The notes: generated by a model not told the origin, from the letters alone. A DNA stretch of 64,000 bases from an uncultured Bacilli bacterium (GCA_934130545.1 CAKOYD010000001.1:124001-188000); one strand, 5' to 3'; positions 27,263 to 36,286 are shown, counted from the stretch's first letter. Numbers and translations are program-made.

Positions 27263-27397
27263 GGTATGCCCGAGATGACATTAGAATGGGGTATTAAGCA
27301 AGCCGGGTTAGATCCTAAGACGGATATGACAGTTGATACTTCTATTGCTTTTGCTGCTATGCAGGGAGCTTTTGTTGGAGGAACAGGTGATTTTGTA
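27262..27397 (+). pseudogene. ABC importer substrate-binding protein, middle fragment
   Basis: About 45 codons lying between elements 1 and 2 and having no start codon of its own in the right place. Translated in frame it reads GGMPEMTLEWGIKQAGLDP and then TSIAFAAMQGAFVGGTGDFV, matching the hinge and second lobe of SsuA/ThiY-type binding proteins. The upstream piece ends at 24764 and the downstream one resumes at 31597. The reading frame carries through seven or eight codons into element 2 before a stop. Confidence 0.9.
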
Positions 27398-27403
27398 ACA
27401 CTA
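27398..27403 (+). other. attL core of element 2
   Basis: ACACTA at the exit from the gene; the crossover dinucleotide lies somewhere in these six bases. The gene side reads gattttgta and the element side tttgatgat. Confidence 0.7.
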
Positions 27404-27505
27404 TTTGATGATAGTGATATAGTATGAAAGTGCAATATATATAATTCTATCTTCTTATCTATTTAATTATATAATTAATGATTTCTAATAGTCAACATAA
27501 TTAAT

Positions 27506-28921
27506 CTATAGATAACTAGTATAGTTTACTTGGTAAGTTATGCTATATCTTTTAGTGGATTTACTATCGTAGCCTCTTTTAAATATAAACTCTTTTTGAT
27601 ATGGTTTTGGTAAATTATTTATTTTAATATCTAAGATTATTTGGTTATTGTTAGAAGATACATTAATACTATCTATTACTTTTATTAGAGTGTTTATAAT
27701 AGTGCTTTCTAAAACATCATTAATATTATTAGTTATTTTGATAGTATCTATTTCTTCGTTAGTAGACTTATAGATAGTTAGTAATTCTTTAGTTATATCT
27801 TGAGTGTTAATATTTAAGATTTTAGTAATATAACTTATGATGGTATTTAATTCATTTTCTCTAATGTTTGGATTATTACATTTATTATGAATATGACTAG
27901 AACAAACCCACGATACTGTTTTATTTTTTAGATAGATTCGACGATAGTACGTTTTGTGGCAAGAAGAACAATATATTTTTTGACTATAGGTATATTTTTG
28001 AGGAGTATTACTACTCTTTTTTCGTAATTTGAGACGTTTATTGGCTAGATTCCATGTTTCTTCACTTACTATGGGAGGAATTTTAGTATTATCTTTATAT
28101 ATGTACCAAGATGATGGATCAAGATATTTTATTTTTTTAGTCATATAGTCTGCTACTTCTTTTTTATGACCACAGTAATAACCTTTATATTTTGGATTAG
28201 TAATAATTCTTGAGATTGTAGTGGTAGTCCACTTTTTGGGGGTATTATAATCATTATTTAATATTTGGCTTATTTTTGTTAGAGATAATTTATTTTTGGT
28301 ATACATTTTGAAGATATTTTGAATAACTGCAGCTTCTTCAGAAATAATTTCTAAATTCTTAGTAGTCATATTTTTCTTATAGCCATATAAGTTGTTGGCT
28401 CCTAGAACCTCTCCCCTTTTTATGGCTCTACTCATACCAAATTTTATTCTTTCGGATAATCTTCTTACTTCATCTTGGGCAAGACTAGCCATTATTGTTA
28501 GGCGTAATTCCGAGTCATTTAATATAGTATTGATGTTATCGTTTATAAATAATACTGCCACACCATAGTTTAATAATTCTCTTGAATACTTAATACTATC
28601 AAGGGTATTTCTAGAAAATCTTGATATTTCTTTGGTTATTATTAAGTCAAACTTATTTTTTTTGGCATCATTAATCATTTGCATAAACATTTTTCTCTTT
28701 ATATCACTGACACCACTGATACCTTCATCAATATAACCAGGGACATAAGTCCAATTAGGGTTATTCATTATATATTCAGAAAAGTGTTCATTTTGATTTT
28801 GTAATGATTTAATTTGCTCTAGGTGTTCGGTGGATACTCTAGCATAATAAGTAGCTCTTAGAGGAATATTATTTAATAATTCACCACTTGCTAATTTTTT
28901 CTTTACTTCATAGATATTCAT
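27506..28921 (-). CDS. large serine recombinase of element 2
   Basis: A 471-residue recombinase with a 20-residue N-terminal extension before the resolvase fold (RATYYARVS, catalytic Ser30; IDEGISGVSDIKRKMF; ITKEISRFSRNT). A recombinase domain, a zinc ribbon (CSSC, then CSSHIHNKC) and a short C-terminal region follow. It belongs to a different branch from the recombinases of elements 1, 3 and 4, similar in layout to SpoIVCA/CisA-like enzymes that excise elements from sporulation genes. It overlaps a 44-codon gene by ATGA at its start. Confidence 0.94.
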   Translation of the reverse strand: MNIYEVKKKLASGELLNNIPLRATYYARVSTEHLEQIKSLQNQNEHFSEYIMNNPNWTYVPGYIDEGISGVSDIKRKMFMQMINDAKKNKFDLIITKEISRFSRNTLDSIKYSRELLNYGVAVLFINDNINTILNDSELRLTIMASLAQDEVRRLSERIKFGMSRAIKRGEVLGANNLYGYKKNMTTKNLEIISEEAAVIQNIFKMYTKNKLSLTKISQILNNDYNTPKKWTTTTISRIITNPKYKGYYCGHKKEVADYMTKKIKYLDPSSWYIYKDNTKIPPIVSEETWNLANKRLKLRKKSSNTPQKYTYSQKIYCSSCHKTYYRRIYLKNKTVSWVCSSHIHNKCNNPNIRENELNTIISYITKILNINTQDITKELLTIYKSTNEEIDTIKITNNINDVLESTIINTLIKVIDSINVSSNNNQIILDIKINNLPKPYQKEFIFKRGYDSKSTKRYSITYQVNYTSYL

Positions 28922-29052
28922 TCGTTATAGTACTCTTTCTTTGACAGTTTATCTTGGCAGAAGTTATATAAATATAGGGAGATAATATTTTCTTCATATA
29001 GTTTGCTATTTATTTCAAGGGCTAGATTATTAGTAATTATTTTCTTTAGCAT
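28918..29052 (-). CDS. 44-residue protein coupled to the element 2 recombinase
   Basis: A short frame from the ATG at 29052 (after AGGTGATAAC) whose stop overlaps the recombinase start by four bases. The sequence MLKKIITNNLALEINSKLYE continues to LSKKEYYNE. Its position matches the small genes of elements 1 and 3, though the sequences are not obviously alike. Confidence 0.5.
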   Translation of the reverse strand: MLKKIITNNLALEINSKLYEENIISLYLYNFCQDKLSKKEYYNE

Positions 29053-29138
29053 GTTATCACCTATTTAATTTTATGTGATAAATATTAATTTATAATTTAC
29101 TAGTGGTTTATTATGTGATAGAATTAAATAGTACGTTT

Positions 29139-29163
29139 ACTCTCATTAGATAAGAATGGGAGT
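29139..29163 (+). promoter_or_regulatory. Hairpin covering the ribosome-binding site of the AgrA-like gene
   Basis: ACTCTCATT (29139-29147) can pair with AATGGGAGT (29155-29163), one G-T pair, leaving a seven-base loop. The 3' arm contains the GGGAG ribosome-binding site of the ATG at 29168. The fold could limit translation or be an autoregulatory binding site. Confidence 0.4.
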
Positions 29164-29167
29164 TATT

Positions 29168-29911
29168 ATGAACTTTATTGTATATGAAGATGATACAAGA
29201 TTTTCTTACGAATATAAAAAAGTTATTCACAAAGTTATGGGGCTATCGAGTGATAATTATAAGATAACAGAATTTAATAGTTATAATAAAGAAGTATGGG
29301 AAAAAATTAAGACAATTGGTAGTCCTAAAATATTTATTGTTGATGTTGAAGTTCCTAATAAAAATGGTATTGATTTAGCAAGAATGATTAGAAAAAGCGG
29401 TGATTGGACAAGTCCGATTATTGTTATTACTAATTATCAAGAATTTAGAAATGTCGGCTATACTGCTAAAATACTAATGTTAGATTTTATAAATAAGAAA
29501 GATAATATAAAAGAAGAATTATATCGTGATTTACTTATTGCTTTAGAAATTAATTCAACGAAGAAAGCTTTACGTTTTACTATTAAAGGTGAAGTTTATC
29601 AAGTTCCTTACCAAGATATATTATATATTGAAAAGAATATTAATGATAATTATGCTACTATTGTTTGTTCAGATAAAGAATATACCATTAGAAAAACTAT
29701 TTGTGAATTAGAAGAAGAACTTAAAGATGAGAATATTTTTGTTAAGAGTCATCGTAGTTTTATTGTAAATATAAATAATATTAAATCTATTAAGTTTGAT
29801 TATTCAGTTATTGAGTTTGGTAATGGAATAGAAGCATTAATATCTAGAAATAACAAAAAGAAATTAAAAGAGATTATGAGTTATAAGAATGAACGGCACT
29901 ATAATATATAA
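29168..29911 (+). CDS. AgrA-like LytTR response regulator
   Basis: A 247-residue regulator with a receiver domain (acidic YEDD at residues 6-9, phospho-acceptor Asp59 in IVDVEVPNKNG, Lys106-region IILMLDFINKKD) and a C-terminal LytTR DNA-binding domain (YQVPYQDILYIEKNI and FVKSHRSFIVNINNI). This is the AgrA layout, which controls quorum-sensing or peptide genes. The ATG at 29168 is preferred to that at 29156 because GGGAG stands five bases before it. The histidine kinase gene overlaps its 3' end by 23 bases. No agrB/agrD is nearby. Confidence 0.9.
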   Translation: MNFIVYEDDTRFSYEYKKVIHKVMGLSSDNYKITEFNSYNKEVWEKIKTIGSPKIFIVDVEVPNKNGIDLARMIRKSGDWTSPIIVITNYQEFRNVGYTAKILMLDFINKKDNIKEELYRDLLIALEINSTKKALRFTIKGEVYQVPYQDILYIEKNINDNYATIVCSDKEYTIRKTICELEEELKDENIFVKSHRSFIVNINNIKSIKFDYSVIEFGNGIEALISRNNKKKLKEIMSYKNERHYNI

Positions 29912-31190
29912 TATTATTGATTTTTATTTAATTAGTTTTTATTACTATTTTACTAATCGTATTGTTTTTAGAAAACGAGTATATATTAACTATTACACTT
30001 TATTAATTTTTGTTATTTGTGGAGTTATGTTTTGTCTTGGTAAGATAATGCTTTGTAGTTTATTAATTATTATACCTTCTTTTTTAGTGGGATTTATTTA
30101 TAATAAATATATTTTTAAGATGAAGACTTGTACTTCGTATTTATTATCACTTATTTCTTCTTTTGTACTAGCTTTTATTGTAGCACTTTTTTGTGTACTA
30201 TTTAGATTCTTAGGAATTAGTTTTGGTGGTAATTATTTATTGTTTTTATTGGCTAAAATGTTTTATATTGGGATAACGATGCTTATTACTTATGTAATTA
30301 CGTGGAAAGTCTTCGAAAAGATTACCTTTAGTTATCGTAATTTTTGTTATATCATTGTGATAGGTGTTGTTATTTGTTTAGCATTATTAGTTATGGTTAT
30401 GATTATGGTACATGAAAATAAGATATGTTTAATGTTATATCTTGCTTTAATAGCCATGCTATTACTAGGCACTTTGGTTGTGGACTATCGAGAGAAAAAG
30501 AATGCTGCTTGTGGAAAAAGGCTTATTGAACTATATGAATATGCTAAAGAAAGTGATGCTGTTATTACCGAGTATAGAATGGCTTTACATGAGAGTAATA
30601 ATACTCTACTAGCTATTAAAGGGATGCTTGGTGGTAATGCTGATGAAATTAGAGATTATGTTGATAATGCTATTAAGAAACGTAGAAATATTACTGTTCC
30701 TAAAGATAACTTTGGTGCTTTAAATTATATACCTGTTCCTTCGATTAGATACTTTCTTAGTGGGAAGATATGTGCCATTAAGGATATTGGTTCTAGTGTA
30801 GAATTATTTATTAGTCCTGAGGTAGTTAAGATTAAAGATTATGTAGGAATGGTTGATTGCTGGAATGATCTTTATATAGTTTTGGGAGTTGTGTTAGATA
30901 ATGTAATTAATTCTTTGAAAGAAGCTCCTGATAAACTTTGCAGTATACAAATATATTTAGAAAGTACTATTTTACATTTTGAGTTTGCTAATACTTTTAA
31001 TGATACTGCGAATGTTAGAAAAATAGCAAAGACAGGATATAAAACTAAGAATGTTAATCATGGTGTTGGATTGTCTTTAGTTGATGAAGTTTTAAAAGAG
31101 AAAAAATATTATAGTTTAGAAACGGATATTGTTGATAATTTCTTTGTTCAAAAATTAAAAATTGATTTAAGTAAGATTAAGATTAAGTAA
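29889..31190 (+). CDS. AgrC-like sensor histidine kinase
   Basis: A 433-residue membrane kinase with about six N-terminal helices (roughly 5-195) and a cytoplasmic GHKL domain. The phospho-acceptor His234 lies in MALHESNNTLLAIKG, the N box in VLGVVLDNVINSL (about 331-343) and the G box in NHGVGLSLV (about 390-398). This matches AgrC-type peptide sensors that pair with the LytTR regulator encoded just upstream. The ligand is unknown. As no peptide-processing gene is present, the pair may sense a peptide made by the host or by other cells. Confidence 0.9.
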   Translation: MNGTIIYNIIDFYLISFYYYFTNRIVFRKRVYINYYTLLIFVICGVMFCLGKIMLCSLLIIIPSFLVGFIYNKYIFKMKTCTSYLLSLISSFVLAFIVALFCVLFRFLGISFGGNYLLFLLAKMFYIGITMLITYVITWKVFEKITFSYRNFCYIIVIGVVICLALLVMVMIMVHENKICLMLYLALIAMLLLGTLVVDYREKKNAACGKRLIELYEYAKESDAVITEYRMALHESNNTLLAIKGMLGGNADEIRDYVDNAIKKRRNITVPKDNFGALNYIPVPSIRYFLSGKICAIKDIGSSVELFISPEVVKIKDYVGMVDCWNDLYIVLGVVLDNVINSLKEAPDKLCSIQIYLESTILHFEFANTFNDTANVRKIAKTGYKTKNVNHGVGLSLVDEVLKEKKYYSLETDIVDNFFVQKLKIDLSKIKIK

Positions 31191-31315
31191 ATTAATTCCC
31201 AAAAATCATTAAATATTTACTATTTATCATTTATTATAATTTTCTTATTTGTATGTGTTATGATGGTGTCATGCGAATAACCAATTCGTAAGATTGAAAG
31301 CGAGGTAAATTTGTA

Positions 31316-31525
31316 ATGAATGGTAAAGTAAAATGGTTTAATAATGAGAAAGGATATGGCTTTATTGAATATAAAGACAATGAGGATATTTTTGTTCACT
31401 ACTCTGCAATTAAGTGTAATGGATTTAAAACCTTAAAAGAGGGTGAACTTGTTCAGTTTAAACTTATTGATACTGATAAAGGTCTACAAGCTAGAGAAGT
31501 ACTTTCATTATCTAGTATTTGTTAA
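31316..31525 (+). CDS. CspA-family cold-shock protein
   Basis: A 69-residue single-domain RNA/DNA-binding protein with RNP1 KGYGFIEYK and RNP2 DIFVHYSAI. It begins 126 bases after the kinase gene, with a GCGAGGT ribosome-binding site, and ends before a strong terminator at the right end of element 2. Its long leader (about 120 bases) suits a cold-shock gene with its own promoter. A cold-shock gene carried as cargo is uncommon. Confidence 0.92.
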   Translation: MNGKVKWFNNEKGYGFIEYKDNEDIFVHYSAIKCNGFKTLKEGELVQFKLIDTDKGLQAREVLSLSSIC

Positions 31526-31545
31526 AATATAAGTCATTAATTAAT

Positions 31546-31579
31546 ACTCAATTACATATAATTTGTAGTTGAGTTTTTT
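31546..31579 (+). terminator. Terminator at the right end of element 2
   Basis: An 11-bp stem (31546-31556 with 31564-31574, one G-T pair) is followed by TTTTT at 31575-31579, 18 bases before the attR core. It would block read-through from the element into the binding-protein fragment. Confidence 0.9.
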
Positions 31580-31596
31580 ACTGCTTTCCTACCCTT

Positions 31597-31602
31597 ACAC
31601 TA
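31597..31602 (+). other. attR core of element 2
   Basis: The second ACACTA. Element side reads ctaccctt, gene side acagaacct. Confidence 0.7.
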
Positions 31603-32025
31603 ACAGAACCTAATGCAACAGCTGTAGAAAAAGCTGGGCTTGGTCATATTGTATGTTATGTTGGGGATTTAGGTGGTTTAGTGCCTTATACTGCTTATAA
31701 TGCTAAGAAAAGTTTTATAGATAATAATAAAGATGTTATTAAGGGATTTAGTAAGGCTATTGATAAAGCACTTAAGTATGTTGATAGTCATGATAGTAAA
31801 GATATAGCACCTCTTATATTAGATTATTTTCCTGATACTAAGTTAGAGGACATGATTACAATAATTGATCGATATAAAACTGGTCAAGCATGGAAGAAAA
31901 ATATTACTATTAATGAAGATGAATGGAATCATATTCAAGAAATAATAATGGAAGCTGGCGAGTTAAATAATACTGTTAGTTATGATAAATTAGTATATTC
32001 TAAGCATTTTAAAGATTATGAATAA
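31597..32025 (+). pseudogene. ABC importer substrate-binding protein, C-terminal fragment
   Basis: The last 142 codons of the gene, resuming at ACACTA (31597) with TLTEPNATAVEKAGLGHIV, then LVPYTAYNAKKSFIDNNK. An ATG within this fragment at about 31711 or an in-frame GTG at 31681 could start a short internal product, but that is unlikely to fold. It ends four codons into the ATPase start (ATGAATAA overlap at 32018-32025), as in an intact operon. Confidence 0.9.
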
Positions 32026-32432
32026 TATAGTTCAAATAAAAAATATTAGTAAAGACTTTTATAGTAAGAATAAGATAACTACTGCGATTAAGGATATATC
32101 ACTTGATGTTAAAGATGGGGAGTTTGTGGCTATTGTTGGACCTTCAGGGTGTGGTAAATCGACACTACTTAATATACTATGTAATTTAGATAAGCCAACT
32201 AGTGGGCAAATAATATTGAAGAATAATGCAAAAATTGGTTATATGCTCCAACAAGATTGTTTATTTCCATGGTTAACTATTTTCGATAATTGTTGTATAG
32301 GGTTAAAGATTGAAAATAAGTTAACTAAAGAGAATAAAGAATATGTTAAGAATTTATTATATACCTATGGGCTTAAAGATTTTATGAATAGTTATCCTAA
32401 TAGTTTATCTGGTGGTATGCGTCAAAGAGTTG
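32018..32432 (+). pseudogene. ABC importer ATPase, N-terminal fragment (interrupted by element 3)
   Basis: The first 137 codons of an SsuB/ThiZ-type ATPase, with Walker A GPSGCGKSTLL, the Q-loop MLQQDCLFPW and the ABC signature LSGGMRQRV. Element 3 starts within the codons for Arg-Val, so the fragment ends RVV and stops. The Walker B half is at 38684-39021. Joined, the pieces encode 248 residues, the normal size. On its own, without Walker B and the H-loop, the fragment should be inactive. Confidence 0.93.
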
Positions 32433-32447
32433 TTTGAATATAATAAA
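32427..32447 (+). other. attL of element 3
   Basis: GAGTTG core region (32427-32432) with element arm 32433-32447. Confidence 0.7.
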
Positions 32448-32454
32448 GACACAA

Positions 32455-32475
32455 GAAAATACACCCTAAGGTGTA
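32455..32475 (-). terminator. Hairpin after the MMPL exporter gene
   Basis: A 6-bp stem TACACC/GGTGTA (32460-32465 with 32470-32475) is followed on the minus strand by TTTTC. The T run is short, so termination may be partial. Confidence 0.5.
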
Positions 32476-32478
32476 CTT

Positions 32479-35400
32479 CTATTTAAATAAATTAACTATT
32501 CTATCCCAAAGCGTTGTTGTTTTAGCTTCTTTTACACTTTGAGATGCTGTAGATGTTTTTAAGGCATCAGTAGTTAAGATAAATCTTGTTGTAGACTTTT
32601 CTGAAGATCCGGCAAATGTTTGATAGTTATCGGCTAAGTTAGATAATTCTTTTGCACGATATGACATTGATTTTAAATTACCATTAACAAGAGCAGATAT
32701 TTGTTTGATACCTTCAGTGTTATATTTAGATATACCTTTCGATAATTCTTGAATACCATTATTTAATTCATCTACTCCATTATATAGTGTACCTAATGAT
32801 GTTTTAGTAGCTTCGATTGAAGCTTGTTTTACTTGGTTAGCAACAGATGTTGAAGTATTTTCAGCAACAATGGAAGCGGTTTGAATTGCTGACTCATATG
32901 CACTATTAATAGCGGTCATTCTTGTTGTTTCTTCCATTAATGTTTTCATTTCTTGTAATGTAGTATATTTGGTAATATAGTCTTTATTGTTAGTACATGC
33001 TTCAACATATGGTGCGGAAATAGTAGTGCTTTGACAAACACTTACTAGACTTGAAGTAATACCGTTTGCTTCTAACATATTAATACTATTTACTATATTT
33101 TGATATGTAGAGTTTTCTTTTAATTTATTAACAGCATTATTACCTATTTGTTCCTTATATTCATTAGTAAATGTTTTGTTGACAGTGGCTACAGCTTGAG
33201 ATTTGATGTATGCTACTTGTTCAGAAGTTAAGGCATCTGATTCATCATCTATTTTACTAATAGCTTGTTCTAGTCTTTCTTTTAATTCGTTAGAACCATT
33301 AGCAATTTTAGTAGCTCCTTCTTCGATAGTATTCATATTATTTTGTAAATTATTTACTTTGCTATATACTTCATCTAATTTATTAAAGATATTTAAATCA
33401 TTTGTTTCAATTAACTTTGGTGTAATTATTGAATACATAGAAGATAATTCAAATTTTGTTGTATCATAACTAATGGTAATAGTATCCATATTCTTTAATT
33501 CATATAGTCCTAGACTTTCATATAAACCTGGTGTTGCTAAACCAACAATAACATAATTATTACCATTATTAATTACTTTACCATTATCAATAGTTAAGTT
33601 TTGGTTATTTGTAGTGCTTATTACACTTCCTAAAGTAGCTACAAATGGTGTATATAAACTGCCATGTTTATCATGATTAATATATTGGATTTTTATTGTT
33701 ACTTTACCACTTTTACCTATGATATCACTTGCTTTGTATTCAGTACCATCTAATAGATATGTAATTTTTAGACTTACTGGTAATTCTTTATCAGTAGTAC
33801 CTTTATATAAGATATCTCTTCCTTTAGCATCCCATGTTAATTGATTATTATTTTGAGTAAATGTTCGATCATCATTAATATTTAAGATATTTTTTAATTC
33901 TGAATAGTCTTCGATAGAATCTAGTTTATCAGAATTAATTAATTGTTCATTAACAGTGGTACTTTTAATAGTGCCATCATAATTTAATTTACTATAAACA
34001 GATTCCTTTTTCTCTAATGCAAAGATGTTTGTTGGAAATACTGTTGTTAATATGCCACCTAATAATAACCAAGTGGCTATTTTCTTAGATTTTATTTTAT
34101 TCATTATTTTTTCCTCCTTATTTTTAATTATTACTTTATCAAATAGTAATAATATTGCTGGTAAGATAGTTATTACTACCAAGACGCTTATTAGAGCTCC
34201 TCTTGATATTAGTGTACATATTGAACCAATCATTTCGATATCAGAATATAATCCGACACCAAAGGTTGCTGCAAAGAAACACATGCCACTAATTAATATT
34301 GATGGTACAGCATAGTTCATTACTTCTAACATAGCTTGTTCTTTACTTAAACCTTCTTTTCTTTTATTTATATAACTTGTTGTTACTAAGATAGCATAAT
34401 CAATAGTAGCTCCTAATTGAATTGTTCCTAAAGTAATAGGTGCTATAAATGGTAATACTGTTCCACCAAAGTATGAGAAACTCATATTCGTGAATATAGC
34501 AAATTCAATAGCAATAATTAATAATATTGGTAAGATAAATGATTTTAGTACAAATAGTAAGACAATAAATATACATACTATTGAGAATATATTAACGTTA
34601 TTATAGTCAGTATCATAAGTTTCTACTAAGTCTTTCATTAATGGTCCTTCACCTGCTACAATAGCTTTTTTATCATATGATTTAACAATATTATTTAATT
34701 TATCAGTTTGATTATTTAACTCATTAGTGGCTATATCATATGTTGAGTTAACAATCATCATTTCATAGTTTTCACTTTCAAAGATGCTTGATAAATTACT
34801 TGGAATGATATCTTCTGTTACTCCTATACTACTTAGTTCTCTAAATGATAAAACAAAATCAATTCCGTCTAGTTCTTTTATTTGTGATATCATATTGTTT
34901 ATATCTTCATTTTTTAAGTCTTTACTTATTAGTATTATTTCTGGACTAACAATATTATATTTTTCTTTTAATAATTTATTTGTTTTAACACTTTCTAATG
35001 TTTCTGGTAATGATGAATCTAGTTTGTAGTATACATCAACTTTTTTATTTGCAAGATATGCTGGTACTAATAGAATTAAGAAGATGGCAAATACTACTTT
35101 ATAGTGTTTAATTATAAAACTATTAAATTTAGCAAAGCTTGGTATTAAATTACCATGTCTTGTTTTCTCTATTAATTTATCAGAGATTAGTAACAAACTT
35201 GGGAATAAGGTTAAGACTGTTAAGACTCCTAGTAAAACACCTTTGGCCATAACTATTCCTAAATCACGGCCTAATGTTAATCGCATAGCACATAGTGCTA
35301 AGAAACCAACGATTGTTGTTAAGCTACTACCGGTAACAGATACAAAGGTATCTTGGATAGCTTCAGACATAGCTTCTTCTTTTGTTTTATATTTGTTTTT

Positions 35401-36159
35401 CTTATCTTCATATGAATGATATAAGAAGATTGAGAAGTCAGTAGTAACTCCTAATTGTAAGACTGCTACTAAGGCTTTAGTAATATATGATATTTGTCCT
35501 AAAAAGATGTTTGTTCCTAGATTTAAGAGAATTGCACATCCTATATTACCTAATAGAACAAATGGTACAAAGTATGAGTCTAAGGATAGTTCTAGTACAA
35601 TGGTACATAGTAGAACAGCAATAATAATATAGATAGCTATTTCACGTTCAGATAATTCCATAGTATCAAGGACCATAGAACTCATACCACCTTGAGATAT
35701 TTTTCCTTCGGTTATTTTTCTTATTTCTTTTACGGCTGATATTGTTTTTTCATTAGATGTTGATTCGTTGAAGGTAATAAACATAATATCAGTATTTTCT
35801 TTATGTAATTTGTCTTTTACTTCACTAGGAAGCATATCGATAGGAATTGATACACCAATAGCATCGTAAATACTTACGACATTGGCAACTCCATCAATAC
35901 CTTTTATTTTTTCTTCTAGGGATAATACATCTTTAGCAGGCATATTTTCGATAGTTGCTATTGAGTATCCACCCATGTTGAAGTCATTTGTTAATACATT
36001 TTGGCCTTTTATTGTTTCTATATCATCTGGTAAATAAACTAAAATATTATAATTTATTTTGGTTAATTTCATCCCAATAAATGATAGAACTAATAAAATA
36101 CTAAATGTAATTATAATTAATGTTTTATGTTTGCATATATAATCAGCAATTTTCTTCAT
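32479..36159 (-). CDS. MMPL/RND-type exporter fused to a YhgE-like exported domain
   Basis: A 1226-residue protein from the ATG at 36159 (GGAGGGAG ribosome-binding site). The first 685 residues are an RND/MMPL transporter with two six-helix blocks, each preceded by an extracellular loop. A second module follows, beginning with what looks like its own signal peptide (MNKIKSKKIATWLLLGG) and ending in long helical and coiled-coil segments like the extracellular part of YhgE/Pip proteins. A ribosome-binding site and ATG precede that second module inside the frame (34104), so a separate product may also be made. In related clusters the two modules are, as far as I recall, separate genes. It is divergent from the TetR gene. 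Confidence 0.85.
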   Translation of the reverse strand: MKKIADYICKHKTLIIITFSILLVLSFIGMKLTKINYNILVYLPDDIETIKGQNVLTNDFNMGGYSIATIENMPAKDVLSLEEKIKGIDGVANVVSIYDAIGVSIPIDMLPSEVKDKLHKENTDIMFITFNESTSNEKTISAVKEIRKITEGKISQGGMSSMVLDTMELSEREIAIYIIIAVLLCTIVLELSLDSYFVPFVLLGNIGCAILLNLGTNIFLGQISYITKALVAVLQLGVTTDFSIFLYHSYEDKKNKYKTKEEAMSEAIQDTFVSVTGSSLTTIVGFLALCAMRLTLGRDLGIVMAKGVLLGVLTVLTLFPSLLLISDKLIEKTRHGNLIPSFAKFNSFIIKHYKVVFAIFLILLVPAYLANKKVDVYYKLDSSLPETLESVKTNKLLKEKYNIVSPEIILISKDLKNEDINNMISQIKELDGIDFVLSFRELSSIGVTEDIIPSNLSSIFESENYEMMIVNSTYDIATNELNNQTDKLNNIVKSYDKKAIVAGEGPLMKDLVETYDTDYNNVNIFSIVCIFIVLLFVLKSFILPILLIIAIEFAIFTNMSFSYFGGTVLPFIAPITLGTIQLGATIDYAILVTTSYINKRKEGLSKEQAMLEVMNYAVPSILISGMCFFAATFGVGLYSDIEMIGSICTLISRGALISVLVVITILPAILLLFDKVIIKNKEEKIMNKIKSKKIATWLLLGGILTTVFPTNIFALEKKESVYSKLNYDGTIKSTTVNEQLINSDKLDSIEDYSELKNILNINDDRTFTQNNNQLTWDAKGRDILYKGTTDKELPVSLKITYLLDGTEYKASDIIGKSGKVTIKIQYINHDKHGSLYTPFVATLGSVISTTNNQNLTIDNGKVINNGNNYVIVGLATPGLYESLGLYELKNMDTITISYDTTKFELSSMYSIITPKLIETNDLNIFNKLDEVYSKVNNLQNNMNTIEEGATKIANGSNELKERLEQAISKIDDESDALTSEQVAYIKSQAVATVNKTFTNEYKEQIGNNAVNKLKENSTYQNIVNSINMLEANGITSSLVSVCQSTTISAPYVEACTNNKDYITKYTTLQEMKTLMEETTRMTAINSAYESAIQTASIVAENTSTSVANQVKQASIEATKTSLGTLYNGVDELNNGIQELSKGISKYNTEGIKQISALVNGNLKSMSYRAKELSNLADNYQTFAGSSEKSTTRFILTTDALKTSTASQSVKEAKTTTLWDRIVNLFK
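34104..34119 (-). promoter_or_regulatory. Internal ribosome-binding site and start within the exporter gene
   Basis: On the minus strand AAGGAGGAA (34112-34119 region) precedes an in-frame ATG at 34104. Translation from here gives a 541-residue protein beginning with a signal-peptide-like sequence. It suggests the second module was once, or is still, an independent gene whose upstream stop was lost. Confidence 0.6.
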
Positions 36160-36237
36160 TTTTCTCCCTCCGATAATATAGTTTATTATCATTTGTTGTT
36201 TTGGTACACACTAATAAAATATATTATGTTTGTTATC

Positions 36238-36286
36238 CAACATTTTGATTAATATGTATATATATTTAAGCAACATTTTGTATGTT
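36238..36286. promoter_or_regulatory. Candidate operator between the exporter and TetR genes
   Basis: CAACATTTTG occurs twice (36238-36247 and 36271-36280), the second copy forming AACAT-TTTGT-ATGTT, a dyad. The 176-base divergent intergenic region is the natural place for autorepression by the TetR protein. I see no proof of binding. Confidence 0.35.

Larger units (their letters stand above)
27398..31602. mobile_element. Serine-recombinase element 2, about 4.2 kb
   Basis: The second insertion in the binding-protein gene. The sequence ACACTA is present at both junctions (27398-27403 and 31597-31602); removing 4199 bases joins gta-aca-cta-aca-gaa in frame, giving FVTLTEPNA as the family expects. 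Cargo is a serine recombinase, a 44-codon gene, an AgrA/AgrC-like two-component pair and a cold-shock protein. Unlike elements 1, 3 and 4, I cannot see clear symmetric arms around the core. Confidence 0.9.

Noticed and set aside
27247..27435. A 62-residue minus-strand protein (MHFHTISLSSNSV...).
   Set aside because: It is antisense to the middle piece of the binding-protein gene, has no ribosome-binding site and no family features.
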